DNA of 64,000 nucleotides from Atriophallophorus winterbourni (Eukaryota; Platyhelminthes; Trematoda; Plagiorchiida; Microphallidae). Numbering within the stretch: the first letter of the stretch is position 1; each line of letters opens with the position of its first letter. The translations under genes and the position numbers were made by a program. The stretch covers positions 33,243-97,242 of the forward strand of contig JACCGJ010011223.1 in assembly GCA_013407085.1 (NCBI GenBank), in the 5' to 3' direction. The notes under the pieces were generated by a model. The model was not told the origin of the DNA. It did no database searches and saw only the letters and a list, made by a program, of their open reading frames with translations. Positions 9,553 to 20,440 of the stretch are shown here, one piece after another.

Positions 9553-9954
9553 AGAACTGCTGTACGATCGTCTTATCATTCGATTGGAAATGCAACATGC
9601 ATTAACTCTCTCACCTTTCGGTGATGAGACCTCTCCCATTTTTCACTCACAGGTAGAAACGCCTGTGCTCCCTACAAATTAATTCTGGTGGTGGCGGGTG
9701 TTTTCTAGCACACCTCCGAAAGAATCTGGGCACTCGTTTCGACTTGGTCGACTACTGATACTGATACCATGCGCGGTTTGCGTTAGCAGCTTTTTTTCGT
9801 ACCTTCCTTAGATTTAAGCGACCGTGTCACAATTATAATCAGGTCACGTTCAATATTCGGTCCGAAGCGCGCGGTGTTCGAAATTTTGCAATTTCTAGTG
9901 CTGTGTGATTTTATACTTTATTTCGACTCAATTGACTCTCAGTTAGAACCGCAA

Positions 9955-11293
9955 ATGCCTGCCATTTCGAGCTGTTCTTGCCCAGTGTGCGGCTCGCGTG
10001 TCGGACCTAGAACGAAGTCTATCACTTGCTCTTTGTGCTGCACGAAAACGCATCTATCTTGTGAACCTCGTCTTACGGACTTAGAAACTGCAGTAATACG
10101 GTCACAGGCATCTTCTTCTCTGAAATACATTTGCCCGATATGCCTTCCTGATTTTGAATCTCTGCAGAATAATGGCGAATCTACTCTGCTGACATGTCCT
10201 ATGCGTACCTCACAAGTTACTCCACAGTTGTCCTCAACACGAGTTCGACCCGAAAGTGCAACCCCCGTCAAGCAGTCGATAATAGGATTTCTAAAGTTGA
10301 ATCTGATGTCCATCATATTCTTGCAGAAATCGCCTCTCTGCGTCGGCAACAAGATCAGCCTGTAGTTCCTGTTGTTGAATGTAACCCTGGTTGCACACTC
10401 TTCCCTCCGTCATACCTTCCACTGAAAGACCCGGTTACTGCAACTACCTCAAAGAAAAGCAGTCAAGCACTTCTCCGCCAAAAGTCAAAAACGCACGTCC
10501 TCACACATTCTCCGTCATTTGTACCAATGTACCTGAGTCAACATGTACACAGTTCAAAAGTAAACGTGAACATGATCTACAACAGTGGATTGACTTGTGT
10601 TCGAAAATGAAAATCCCAGCCATAGATCCCTCGGGTATAACACGATTAACCCGACATCCATCTTCCCCCCATGCCGATAAAGCCCGTCTCTTACGTATTG
10701 ACTTGCAAACGAGTGAACAAGCTGAAGACGTTTTATTGTCTGCCTATTTACTCCACGGTGAATCTAGTATTATCCGGATCTTTCCGAACGTTCCATGGAC
10801 TGAGCGCCAAAAGAATCGTGATTCTAAATCAACGCGCCGAGAGCCATCAGCTATCATCATTCATGGTGTACCAGAAAGCGAATGTTCGAATGATCTAGAT
10901 AAGAAACAGCATGATTACGATCAGTGGCGTTTCCTACATAGTCACATGGAGTGTACTGATATAACCACAACCGCTATTTACCGTCTTCCTCGTTCAGGTA
11001 CATACTCTGGTAATTCTACCCGCTTAATGAAGGTTTGTTTTCTACATCCCGATATGGTAAATTCTGCGTTAAGTGCTTGGCGTGCAACTCGTAGATATGC
11101 TCCACCTAATGTTCGACTATATTCCGACAATCCACGCCGTAATCCTATACCGACCGTTGTATCCAGATTGCCCAACACGGGCACCGAGGGTGACTCACTT
11201 GTCAATCCTAAAGTAACAAATCTACCACCCGCATCTACTGACGTATCAAAAAACCTGAACCAGCCGGTCGTGTCCCGACCGGCTCAGGTGTAA
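9955..11293 (+). pseudogene. CR1-B ORF1, PHD-finger and RRM-like nucleic-acid-binding protein
   Basis: From ATG 9955 the product starts with a PHD-type zinc finger: CPVCGSRV, ITCSLCCTKTHLSC and YICPICLPD give the Cys4-His-Cys3 spacing. A frameshift near 10265 leads to a predicted coiled coil (VDNRISKVESDVHHILAEIA, SLRRQQ). A second near 10480 leads to a region ICTNVPESTC then HDLQQWIDLC and an RRM-like fold (IIIHGVPESEC, TTTAIYRLPRSG, LMKVCFLHP). CR1 ORF1 proteins bind the element RNA and take part in particle assembly and nuclear entry. The start at 9955 is chosen because the upstream ATG at 9874 adds only a hydrophobic leader. Confidence 0.75.
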
Positions 11294-11296
11294 ATC

Positions 11297-14099
11297 AGCC
11301 TTCACTTATTCTGCGGAAGTCCCTGGTATGTGGCTATACTAATGCTCAAAGCCTTCTTAGTAAAATTAACGAATTCAGACTACGTACTTCCGCTTGCCCC
11401 TATGACATTCTTGCCGTCACAGAAATTTGGTTGAGTGATTGCCACCTCGACAGTGAGATTGAGCTGACTAACATGACTGTCCTCCGGTCAGATCGGCCTA
11501 CAGCAGGAGGAGGTGTAGCTCTTTACACCCGATCATCATTACACTGCTCAGTATTAGATGGTTTTCAATCTTCCGACGCTCTTACCTGTGTTCTGCAACT
11601 ATCCGTTCATTCAACGTTATTGATTGTTGTCATCTACCGTCCACCCAATAGCTCAGCGGCTCGCGACATGCAATTGCTGACAGATCTGAACCACGCATTA
11701 ACTGTTTTCCACACACATGTCCTCATTATGGGTGACTTCAACTTACCACGCCTATTCTGTGACCCATATCCTAGCGACCCTCTATCTAATGAACTACTGG
11801 ACTTAATACACACTCATCCACTTTTCAACCACTCCACGCTCCCAACACGTTTTCACTCGCAGCATTCGCCCTCACTGCTAGACTTGATTTTGACCAATGA
11901 CGAATTAATGATTGAATATATCAAACGGGAACCCCCACTTGGGCGCAGTGATCATGTCTTCCTCCACTTCGACCTAGTTTACTGGGCTGATAAGGTAAAT
12001 GCACGCTCTATTTATTCATGTAAACGGACAAACTACGCCTCTCTCAACACTATCATTGATGAACAAGATTGGATTATTAACTCATCAACTTCGGCGGAAG
12101 ATGCCTGGCTTCATTTTTCGACCCGCTTACAGCATCTGCAAAGCTTATGCACCGTTACCAAAGAAGTTTCTATCAAAAGTTGAGGTTTTACTCCAATTCG
12201 TAGTCGCACTCGAAAATGGATGCGGGAAAGAAATATTGAATGGGTTACCTATCTCAGTATGCCAACTTTTGCGAACTAAGAGCGCTATCGGAAGCTTCGT
12301 AACAAAGTCAATTCGCTAGTTCGCGATGACAAACTCGCTTACCAGTACAGACTAACGAGCTCTTTTGCCATCAATCCCAAACGGTTATTTAGTTATGTGA
12401 ACCGCTTGAGGTATGTTAAAACTGGAGTTACGATCCTTGAGACTCCACAAGGCTCGACCCAGGATGCTGCAGCTGCGGCCGAAGCTCTGAAAGCTCATTT
12501 TGCCTCAATTTTTCAATCTTCTTCGGGCAACATCACGATTCCTGTAAATTCATCCCCATCCCATTCCACTTTATCTGACATCGAATTTACACCCACAGTT
12601 ATATATCGTAAACTAAAAAACTTACGGCCCACCAGTTCCGCTGGACCAGACGGTTTCCATCCCCGAACCCTACGCGAATGTGCCTCCTCTCTCTGTTATC
12701 CCCTGGCTAATCTTTTCACGCACCTTTTTGCTAACGGCTGTGTTCCACTTGACTGGAAGTGTGGATCTATCTCTCACATCTATAAAAGCGGCTCTAGATC
12801 TCTTGTGTCTAATTATCGACCGATAACATTACTCTCTGTTATATCGAAACTTATGGAATCTATTATCAGTGACTCTCTGATCCTGTTCATTGAAGGACTA
12901 CACTTTCTGTCTGATTCGCAACACGGTTTCCGTCCCCAGAGATCATGTGTGACAAACCTGATGCTCGCACGTGACCACTGGACATCCGAAGTCGACAAAG
13001 GACGTGAGATTCACTTAGTATACTTAGATTTCTCGAAAGCTTTCGACAGAGTCAACCATCGAATCTTGCTGCGCAAGTTATGTTCTCTAGGGATTGCAGG
13101 TCAGTTGCTTCAGTCGCTTGAGAGTTATTTATCAGATCGCCGCGCATGCGTCCGCGTCGATGGATGTCTCTCTTAAAGTTTCAGCATTTCCAGCGGTGTC
13201 CCTCAAGGCTCTGTACTCGGGCCAACCCTATTCCTATCTTTCATTGATGATGTCGTTCAAGCCATTGATTCCCACACGCTCATGTATGCCGACGACATGA
13301 AACTCTGGAGAGTCATCACATGTCAACACGACATCGATCAACTACAGGACGACCTCAATTCGCTTTATGTGTGGTCACTCGAAAATTGCTTACCGTTCAA
13401 TACAGAGAAATGCCGCGTCCTTTCAACGCGTACAAACTCTAGCCCAAGCTATTACCTGGGATTACACCCAATTGAGACGACTTCCTCAGAAAGGGACTTA
13501 GGCATTATCGTGCAGTCCAACATGTCAGTCTCGGCGACGTGCCTGAGAGCAGCCAATAAAGCAAACGCCATGCTTGGTCTTCTCAAACGTGTTTTTCGCA
13601 GATTTGAACCTCAATGTTTGTCGCTTTTGCTCAAAACATTCATCCGTCCACATCTCGAATACGCCGTTCAAGTTTGGTGCCCGTGGTTACTGAAGGACCA
13701 AAGACTTCTTGAGGCTCCCCAGCGACGCGCCACAAAACTTGTCAGAGGTCTGGCCTCGTATCCTTATCCTGAACGTCTTCGCTCCCTCAATCTCTTTTCA
13801 GTGAAATACAGAAGGCTCCGTGGTGACCTCATTCTCACCTACCAAATCCTCTCATCCACTGATCACCCTTGTAAACACATTCTCGCCCTTAATTGTGAAA
13901 CTTCACATCTTCATTCATTCATTCACTCAAACTTTCATATCAACACTCACGCCTAAACTGTCGCAGGCATTTCTTTTCCCTCCGGATATGTACTCACTGG
14001 AATAATCTACCCCAAGAAGTCGTATCCGCAACATCCGTAGAGGTTTTTAAACGGAGTCTGGACGCTCATTTAAATGATCTCCACAACAACATACCTTGA
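11297..14099 (+). pseudogene. CR1-B ORF2, endonuclease/reverse transcriptase
   Basis: One plus-strand frame runs from just after ORF1 to 13956, interrupted only by stops at 12181-12183, 12277-12279 and 13174-13176. It begins YTNAQSLLSKINEF, then AVTEIWLSD, GGGVALYTRSS, VVIYRPPNSS, MGDFNLPRLF, SLLDLILTND and LGRSDHVFL, a complete set of apurinic-type endonuclease blocks. The reverse transcriptase follows: SSAGPDGFHPRTL, NYRPITLLSVISKLMES, QHGFRPQRSC, VYLDFSKAFDRVNH, GVPQGSVLGPTLFL and MYADDMKLW with both catalytic aspartates. The C-terminal block LEYAVQVWCPWL, APQRRATKLV, YRRLRGDLILTYQIL is typical of CR1. A frameshift near 13950 precedes the true end at about 14099. The enzyme nicks target DNA and primes reverse transcription there. 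Confidence 0.85.
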
Positions 14100-14400
14100 G
14101 GCCTTATCTGTCCGATTGCTGTTGTTCTCGGATAAGCACTGATCCACTACACCGCATCGCGTACTAGCTTCATTTTTCAGTTTAACTTGTTTCCAGGTCT
14201 AACGCCACCCCGATGCCTCCGTATTCTCCTGCTACCGCCTCGCAATATAAGGAAGGCGCAATTCCAAAGCGAGTGTGGCCCGCTATAAGGCCTCCCCGTC
14301 CCCGTACAGATGACACTCACTATTTTATTTCCGCAACACTGTACATACCAACCTGTGGTTATTTTTAAGCTATGCTTTTACACCACAATAAACCATTGAA

Positions 14401-15333
14401 CCATCAATATAAACCTGTAGGAATTATTCCTACAAACCCATTCCAACTTATGATCCCCGAGGAAGTATGAATATTCAGACGTGTTTCGCACAAAAAGCAT
14501 TACTACGCATTTCTGTTGGTTTACAGGAAGCTGTCAGTTTGCCGTCCAATTAGTTTTTGATAACTGTACTGTCAGCAGAAGAGCTTACATTACCCCTAAC
14601 TTTCTGTTCATCGATGGTCACATTATTTTTACAAGCACATTCGACAAAACTGTCAATAAGCCAAAACGGTATTTATAATACTACACATATTGTTTCACAG
14701 TTATAGAAGCACTACCAGAATGAACTAGGCCAACAAAACGATTAACACGTTTATACGCTTCAGCTTTGCGCGTAACGCCCAAGGACGTACCAATAGTTCA
14801 ATAATTCAATAGTTTATTACGGTATCGGAAGCCATGAGCTTGTACAAACCGAGGGATAGATTGAGCAGTAAGTAAAAAAAGCAAAAAGAGAAATGTTTAA
14901 GTTTCCAAGGTCTTATAGTGGGTCTCGTTCGCGTTTAGCCTGCACCATCAATGGATTTTTGTGGCATTTGGACTGGTAGGGCTGTAGTCAATAGTCAATA
15001 GTATATTATGGTACAAAAAGCTATGAGCTTAAAATATAACCATAGTCAGTAAAGGGGGTCGGGTGGAGTTCAGCGGGTTCGGCGTCAATTGCCAAAGTTC
15101 CGTAAAGGGTGGGGTTATGTATCGTAACAGTCGATACGGGGGAGATGAATCGGCGAGGTTCCGTAAATGTATCTAGAAAGATAGAGGAAAATGGGTCCAG
15201 TATCTGGAAGAAGAAAAATCTAGAATCCATTGAACTTTTTGAGAAAAATAGAGATAAGCATCAAGTCGCTTTTGCAAAAATCGAGAGCGATGGGTAGGTT
15301 ACGACAAAAACTGGTAGATCATTCCAAAAACGA
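14401..15333. other. Spacer with two possible non-LTR 3' tails
   Basis: No gene is seen. Two similar short stretches at about 14803-14840 (TCAATAGTTTATTACGGTA) and 14988-15030 (CAATAGTATATTATGGTA), each followed by a GCCATGAGCTT- or GCTATGAGCTT-like run, look on the minus strand like the repetitive 3' tails of non-LTR elements. The rest holds nothing recognisable. Confidence 0.35.
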
Positions 15334-15335
15334 GA

Positions 15336-15361
15336 GGTTCAGTTCAGTTCAGTTCAGTTCA
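15336..15361 (-). repeat. CR1-C 3' tail microsatellite
   Basis: Five copies of the unit GTTCA on the plus strand (GAACT/CTGAA on the coding strand) close the CR1-C element. Short tandem tails of this kind are the usual 3' terminus of CR1-group elements, where the reverse transcriptase recognises them for priming. Confidence 0.7.
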
Positions 15362-15390
15362 GTTTGCACAGGACAGTATGTGGCTAACGA

Positions 15391-15580
15391 GCCAATCGAG
15401 CGTCCAGAATTTCTTTCGGTGGAAAGCTGCAGAGAAGCAACCACCACTGCCAAAGCGTTTTTTCTTATTGTGATTTGGATATCCTCGACGATCGCGCCGC
15501 CAAGGGATAAGCCAATCGAGCGTCCAGAATTTCCGTCTGTGGAAAGCTTCAAAGGAGTGCCCACCACTGCCAAAGTTGGT
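15391..15580 (-). repeat. Tandem 120-base repeat in CR1-C 3' region
   Basis: GCCAATCGAGCGTCCAGAAT occurs at 15391 and again at 15511, each followed by a similar stretch containing GTGGAAAGC and CCACCACTGCCAAAG. The spacing is exactly 120 bases. One unit is also present in the related copies near 41030 and 43260. Confidence 0.75.
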
Positions 15581-15874
15581 TCATTTTCCTCTGGTATTCT
15601 CGTCGTATGCGAAGGTACGTCCGATGTTTTCCAAGCCGTCCTCTGGTCCCAGAATTTGTAGCTGCGACTGAGAAAAACGGAAAGGGTTTCTCTTCACCAA
15701 GCCGGTGAGAGGTTAGCTATGGAAAATTGGTGCGTACATTTAAAACATGACATTTAAAACGAGGCATTATATAACAGGATTTTTTTGTTTTTTTAAAAAA
15801 AAATTGTGGTCAAGACCATATAATTTCAAAATGAACAAAAAATGGACAATTCTGACGACAGACAACCTGCATAT

Positions 15875-18658
15875 TCACGGGAAAAAGTCTGGGAAAAGCC
15901 CAAGCCACAAGGCATCTAAACCCCTTTTGAATGCACCTATTGATGTGCAAGCTATTAGTTCCTCAGGCAGCTTGTTCCAGAAGCTTACCACTCTTTCACT
16001 GAAAAAGTGTTGCCTAAGATTCAGACGGCTGTGGTTTTTCGCGAGCTTCAATGTATGTCCTCTAGTTGAGGGGTTGATCGCTCGAGAGAACAGGATTTGA
16101 CAGCCCTCGTCGCCTAAGCCTTTCAGGATTTTGAAAGTTTCTATGAGGTCACCCCGTAGACGCCGACGCCGAAGGGAGAAGAGACCTAAAGAAATTAGAC
16201 GTTCTTCGTAGGGTTTCCCAAACATACCTTCAACCATTTTGGTAGCCAGTCGTTGGACTCTTTCTAATAGTAATATGTCCTTTTGAAAGAAGGGGCTCCA
16301 GGCTTGCACGCAGTATTCTAAATGCGGCCTGACAATCGCCGTATATAAAGGGATAAACACTTCCGGCGTTCTACATGTCAGAACGGATTTAAGCCTAAAG
16401 AGTTCTCCTCTAGCTCGTTGTGCAGCGGTGGCACACTGCGCAGCCCATTTGAAGTCCGCTGTTACGACTATACCCAAATCCTTAATCCTCTGAATAGATT
16501 GAAAGTCGATCCTACCGTTATTCGCAGTTACTGTAATTCTGTCGACTGCTGCAGACAACAGATGACATTTACTATAGTTCAGAGGAAGATCCCAATCCTG
16601 CGACCATTTAATGACCTTTTCAATATCTCTCAACAAATCACCGTGATCACTGGATCCGGTGAATTTGACATCATCAGCAAACATGTAGCAGGGACATGAC
16701 AACTGCGATGCCAGATCATCGATGAAGATCAGAAAAAGTATTGGGCCTAATACTGAACCTTGTGGGACCCCACTGGTAACTGTTGCGAATTCAGAGGTAG
16801 TATCGCCTACACGGACCTGGAAGGATCTATCACGAAGAAAACTGGTTATCCAGTCGTGAAGCTTACCAGATATGCCTTTGGCCGAGAGCTTCATCCCTAG
16901 GAACCTGTGACTAACCGAGTCGAACGCCTTACTAAAGTCTAAGTAAAAGACCTCTACCCGTCCGCCTTCATCCAGTGTCTTAGAAACTCGATCTAAAAAG
17001 CATAAAAGATTTGAGAGACACGACCTTCCTTTAAGAAAGCCATGTTGAACCGTGCTTAATGATGAATTGTGCACGAGGTGGCTGCACAATCGATCCCTGA
17101 TTAGTCTCTCCAAGGTTTTACATAAAACACTAGTCAAGCTTACCGGTCGGAAATTCTTAACTATGTTTGCGCAACCTCCCTTTGGAATGGGTACGACAAT
17201 GGCTTTCTTCCAGTCATCTGGTAGGATGCCTTTGCAGAACGATTCGTTATATAACTCACATAGAGGCCCTGCTAGTACCGTAGATATTTCCTTTACAATT
17301 TTAGGATGCACATCGTCAGGTCCGGCGGATTTATTTCCGTCTAGATTCTTTAGGACACGTGCGACATCATCCGTGCAAAAAACTACTTCGCTTAGTGAGG
17401 CACCCATTTCCGTATTAAGAGTTGGGACTGAGTGAATCGCATCCCCGCCATCCATTCTATGTACGCTACGAAAATAATCCAGCAAAGCTGCTGCCTTTTC
17501 GGGGTCAGAATTGGCTTTCTGGCCATTGTCTAATATTAGGGTACCTATGTGCTCCCTTGTCTTACCCTTAGACTGAACATAACTATAATACTTCTTAGGG
17601 TACTTTTTAGCAGACTTCGCCAGGTAAGTTTCGTAGCATCGCTTAAGCTTCCGTTGTAGCTTTACTGTGTTGTTCCTCGAAGCCTTATAGCACGACCAAT
17701 TTCTATAGGTTGGCAAGGCTGTGTATCTCCGCCAGTGTCTGTCGCGCCTAATAATGTTGCGTCGCACCGCAGGAGTCCACCAAGGTGGCTTGTTCTTTAG
17801 CCGTATAGGTCGGAAAGGACAGTAAAGGTCTTGAAGACTTAAAATATTGCGCTTAATAACCGACCATTTACTTTCGATGTCATTGGTTTCAGAGAACCAG
17901 TCACATCGTAAAGCGGAAAGCCGCACAGCATTCCAGTCAACTCGATTTAGATTACGCCTGTATTTGACTGGTGGCTTATGAAAACAGAGAATTGCCTGGA
18001 ATATTATGGTGACATGGTCACTTTTCCCTAAAGGTGAGTCGTAAGAGAGGTTTTGGACATCTTTAGGACCTTTAGACAAAAGTAGGTCCAGTGTAGATGG
18101 TGAATGTCCATCTCTGTACCTAGTTTTCTCACTTACGTGCTGATGAAGCGCACTGGAGTGCATCCAATCGAGATATACCTGGGAAATTCTATCACAGGTT
18201 GTCTGAGTGTCCCAGTCAATACCCGGTAAGTTGAAGTCACCTATTAAATAGACTCGTGGGGCAGTTTTGAGCAACCTGGTGAGAAGTTCCCTAAGTTCCT
18301 GGTCCTCCTCCTCAGAAGCGCCGGGTGCCCTGTATAAGCAGCCTAACGCAAAAGAAAGCTTACCGTCTGTGACGATTGTCGAGACCAGCTGGATGCCGAA
18401 GGTGGCCATTTTGATGCCAGAGTCTTGGTATTTAATACCATGTTGTAGTAGTATTATAGCTCCTCCTCCGCGTCTACCATCTGGTCTATCCGATCTGATG
18501 GCTGTATATGTCGAAAGAAGATCAACTGGAATAATGTCTGCATCTTGAAGCCAGGTCTCTGATATACCTAGGATCCTAGATTTACTATTGGAGGCTTTCT
18601 GCATTAATTCCAGCCATTTACTACGCACGCTGCAAGCATTTGTGTATAGTATGCTCAC
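15875..18658 (-). CDS. CR1-C ORF2, endonuclease/reverse transcriptase, uninterrupted 927 codons
   Basis: An unbroken minus-strand frame. Residues 1-230 are the endonuclease: YTNACSVRSKW, GISETWLQD, GRRGGGAIILL, GCLYRAPGASE, YLIGDFNLPGIDW, STLDLLLSKG and LGKSDHVTI, including the catalytic S-D-H. Residues about 420-720 are the reverse transcriptase: NKSAGPDDVHPKIVK, NFRPVSLTSVLCKTLERL, QHGFLKGRSC, VFYLDFSKAFDSVSHRF, GVPQGSVLGPILFLIFIDD and CYMFADDVKF with the two catalytic aspartates. The C-terminal domain has LEYCVQAWSPFF, LERVQRLATKMVEG, RRRRLRGDLIETFKILKGL and SFWNKLPEELI. The length is normal for the family and no lesion is visible. ORF1 ends 20 bases upstream, fitting reinitiation or stop-restart translation. 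It is the best candidate for an active enzyme in the window, although the element lacks most of ORF1. Confidence 0.9.
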   Translation of the reverse strand: MSILYTNACSVRSKWLELMQKASNSKSRILGISETWLQDADIIPVDLLSTYTAIRSDRPDGRRGGGAIILLQHGIKYQDSGIKMATFGIQLVSTIVTDGKLSFALGCLYRAPGASEEEDQELRELLTRLLKTAPRVYLIGDFNLPGIDWDTQTTCDRISQVYLDWMHSSALHQHVSEKTRYRDGHSPSTLDLLLSKGPKDVQNLSYDSPLGKSDHVTIIFQAILCFHKPPVKYRRNLNRVDWNAVRLSALRCDWFSETNDIESKWSVIKRNILSLQDLYCPFRPIRLKNKPPWWTPAVRRNIIRRDRHWRRYTALPTYRNWSCYKASRNNTVKLQRKLKRCYETYLAKSAKKYPKKYYSYVQSKGKTREHIGTLILDNGQKANSDPEKAAALLDYFRSVHRMDGGDAIHSVPTLNTEMGASLSEVVFCTDDVARVLKNLDGNKSAGPDDVHPKIVKEISTVLAGPLCELYNESFCKGILPDDWKKAIVVPIPKGGCANIVKNFRPVSLTSVLCKTLERLIRDRLCSHLVHNSSLSTVQHGFLKGRSCLSNLLCFLDRVSKTLDEGGRVEVFYLDFSKAFDSVSHRFLGMKLSAKGISGKLHDWITSFLRDRSFQVRVGDTTSEFATVTSGVPQGSVLGPILFLIFIDDLASQLSCPCYMFADDVKFTGSSDHGDLLRDIEKVIKWSQDWDLPLNYSKCHLLSAAVDRITVTANNGRIDFQSIQRIKDLGIVVTADFKWAAQCATAAQRARGELFRLKSVLTCRTPEVFIPLYTAIVRPHLEYCVQAWSPFFQKDILLLERVQRLATKMVEGMFGKPYEERLISLGLFSLRRRRLRGDLIETFKILKGLGDEGCQILFSRAINPSTRGHTLKLAKNHSRLNLRQHFFSERVVSFWNKLPEELIACTSIGAFKRGLDALWLGLFPDFFP

Positions 18659-18678
18659 AGCATTTCGATGTACCCCGC

Positions 18679-18933
18679 CTAATTTCGGACAACCCTCGGG
18701 CGCAAAACCCGAGGTATTACCAAGTTTTTTGGAATGTCCAAATTAGTGCTGTGTGGAGAATCTACGTCGCTGGAAGGTTGTGGCGTAGAGGTTCTTAATG
18801 CAGGAGCGTTGAGCGCATACGAAGCGAGGCTTTCGTTTGCTGCATCACAACTTAGCCACGATTCGTCCCCTATATTTTCTACCACCACTTGAGCGTTCTT
18901 GATTGAAATATCCGCTGTTGCGGAGTTATTCAA
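18679..18933 (-). CDS. CR1-C ORF1 C-terminal remnant
   Basis: An 84-codon minus-strand frame rich in Ser, Pro and Asn (ALRTSTPQPSSDVDSPHS) ending RVLRPRVVRN, stopping 20 bases before ORF2. Position and composition fit the low-complexity tail of a CR1 ORF1. The zinc finger and RRM-like domains are not present upstream, where CR1-A sequence begins, so this is a 5'-truncated remnant. No firm domain is visible. Confidence 0.45.
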   Translation of the reverse strand: MNNSATADISIKNAQVVVENIGDESWLSCDAANESLASYALNAPALRTSTPQPSSDVDSPHSTNLDIPKNLVIPRVLRPRVVRN

Positions 18934-19002
18934 TCGGCGCTTATCAGGTAATTACAGAAAATAAAAATTTACGGCAGTTCAACCGACTGGGCTGGTGGAC
19001 TA

Positions 19003-20440
19003 GCTTCTTCTTCTCCTAAATCGAACGCGAGAGGGATAAAATCCCGTCTGAGCTTCATCACAGTAATAGACATGGGTGACATCTGCTGACAAGGCAAACA
19101 CTGAGAGTAGAGGAACACCACTATATCACTCCGGGGATCAAGTCCATCCGTCTCAACAAATGCTGATCCGACGCGCTTTTGAATAGCTGTTCACATGGTA
19201 GAGACAGGAGCCCTCTAGGTAGAGAGTTCCAAGTGTTCACCACCCGCGTGGATAGCGTGCTCACATTACTCGACTTCAGCCTTATAGGCTTCTGCAACTT
19301 AAAGTCATGTCCACGAGTCCTCGACTCACCTACTAATCGGAAGTACTGGAGGAACTCGTCTCCATATTGACCGAGAAGAATACGGCGTGTCAGGAGCAGG
19401 TCATATCTTTCCCTTCGAAGTTCGAGGGGGTATAGTTTCAGCAAGCTCCTCCTATCCTCGTACGCGAGTTGGCGCATTCCACAAACCATCTTAGTGCCCC
19501 TCCTTTGTACCCTCTCCAAGGAGTCGCATTCGCCTTTGGACTGAGGAAATGCAACAGGTAGCCCATATTCCAACAGAGGACGAATGTACACAGAGAAAAG
19601 TGTCTGGAACATTTGCGGGGTAATGGACGCAAAGGAACGCCGAATCGCCCAGAGCATCCTGGTAGCGCTGCCTATTCTCCGACAAGTGTCAGCCTTCGAC
19701 TTCAAGGAATCCATAACCAGAATCCCTAAGTCTTTTTCGACCGTCACCGCTCTAATAGGCTTACCTCCAAGAAAGTATTCACCACCAGTGTCATCGGAGT
19801 TTATGCGCATGACCACTGTCTTGTCCTCATTGATAGGCAGTGACCAGCGATGTGTCCAACTGACTAAGTCATCAACTGCTTGTTGCAGTTGCTTGTGGCC
19901 ATCGCAGGAACTGAGAGAGGCCCACAGTATGAGATCATCCGCGAATAAGAGACAATCGATCGCTAACGCGTCCGGAAAATCGTTCACGAAAACATTGAAT
20001 AACAATGGGCGAAGGACAGATCTGTGCGGCACTTCGGATCCTGTCATCATATCTGAAGACAAAACTCTATTCACCTCTACACGGTTTGACCGCCCTGAGA
20101 TGAATGCCTTGATCAATTTAAGTAGACAACCCTGAATACCCAAACCCTCCAGTCTGACGAAAAATCGGCGGTGGGGCACGCGGTCAAACGCCTTACTAAA
20201 GTCGATAAAAATGACATCGACCTCTTGACCAGAATCAGTCAAAGCACACCAACTCTCGCACTAAGAGCAGATAACTTACACATGAACGATTTTCCGTGAA
20301 TCCATGTTGTTGCGGACACCAACGTCCACACTCCAGAAGAAAGTGCTCCAATTTCCTTTTAATCAGCTTCTCTAAAATTTTACCGATCACAGAAGTCAAT
20401 GTGACCGGCCTGTAATTAACGGGACTACTGGGGTCCCCTC
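19003..20440 (-). pseudogene. CR1-A (nested copy), reverse transcriptase C-half and 3' end
   Basis: Minus-strand continuation of the CR1-A element after the BEL insertion. From 20440 it reads SSPVNYRPVTLTSVIGKILE, KLIKRKLEHFL, PQQHGFTENRSC, then after a frameshift near 20240 DVIFIDFSKAFDRVPH, CLLFADDLILWASL with intact catalytic aspartates, GHKQLQQAVDDLVSW, NEDKTVVMRIN, LEYGLPVAFPQSKG, LERVQRRGTKMVCG and NTWNSLPRGL to a stop at 19121-19123. The block where PQGSVLGP is expected reads PHRSVLRP. The 3' region carries GGGATAAAATCCCG and ends in a GAA-type tail at about 19003. This 373-codon open stretch (19121-20242) is the best preserved CR1-A C-half here. Confidence 0.85.

Larger units (their letters stand above)
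9690..14400 (+). mobile_element. CR1-B non-LTR retrotransposon, near full length
   Basis: A plus-strand element of about 4.7 kb with a leader (9690-9954), ORF1 (9955-11293), ORF2 (about 11297-14099) and a 300-base 3' region ending near 14400 in CATTGAACCATCAA. Both ORFs can be followed from end to end, with two frameshifts in ORF1 and three in-frame stops plus one frameshift in ORF2. That is little damage compared with most copies here. The exact 5' end is not defined. Confidence 0.8.
15334..18958 (-). mobile_element. CR1-C non-LTR retrotransposon, 5' truncated, intact ORF2
   Basis: A minus-strand element with the tail end of ORF1 (18679-18933), a complete ORF2 (15875-18658), and a 540-base 3' region ending in a five-base repeat tail at 15336-15361 (GTTCA units on the plus strand). 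The 3' region is shared with minus-strand copies at 40996-41190 and 43243-43500, which defines the family. It follows directly on the 3' end of the CR1-A copy at about 19003. Confidence 0.8.

Noticed and set aside
10978..11205. Minus-strand frame within CR1-B ORF1
   Set aside because: It is antisense to a well-supported ORF1 RRM-like region.
15334..15661. Plus-strand 143-codon frame with internal protein repeat as a gene
   Set aside because: It is the antisense reading of the CR1-C 3' region; the repeat is the 120-base DNA duplication and the start is a GTTCA microsatellite.
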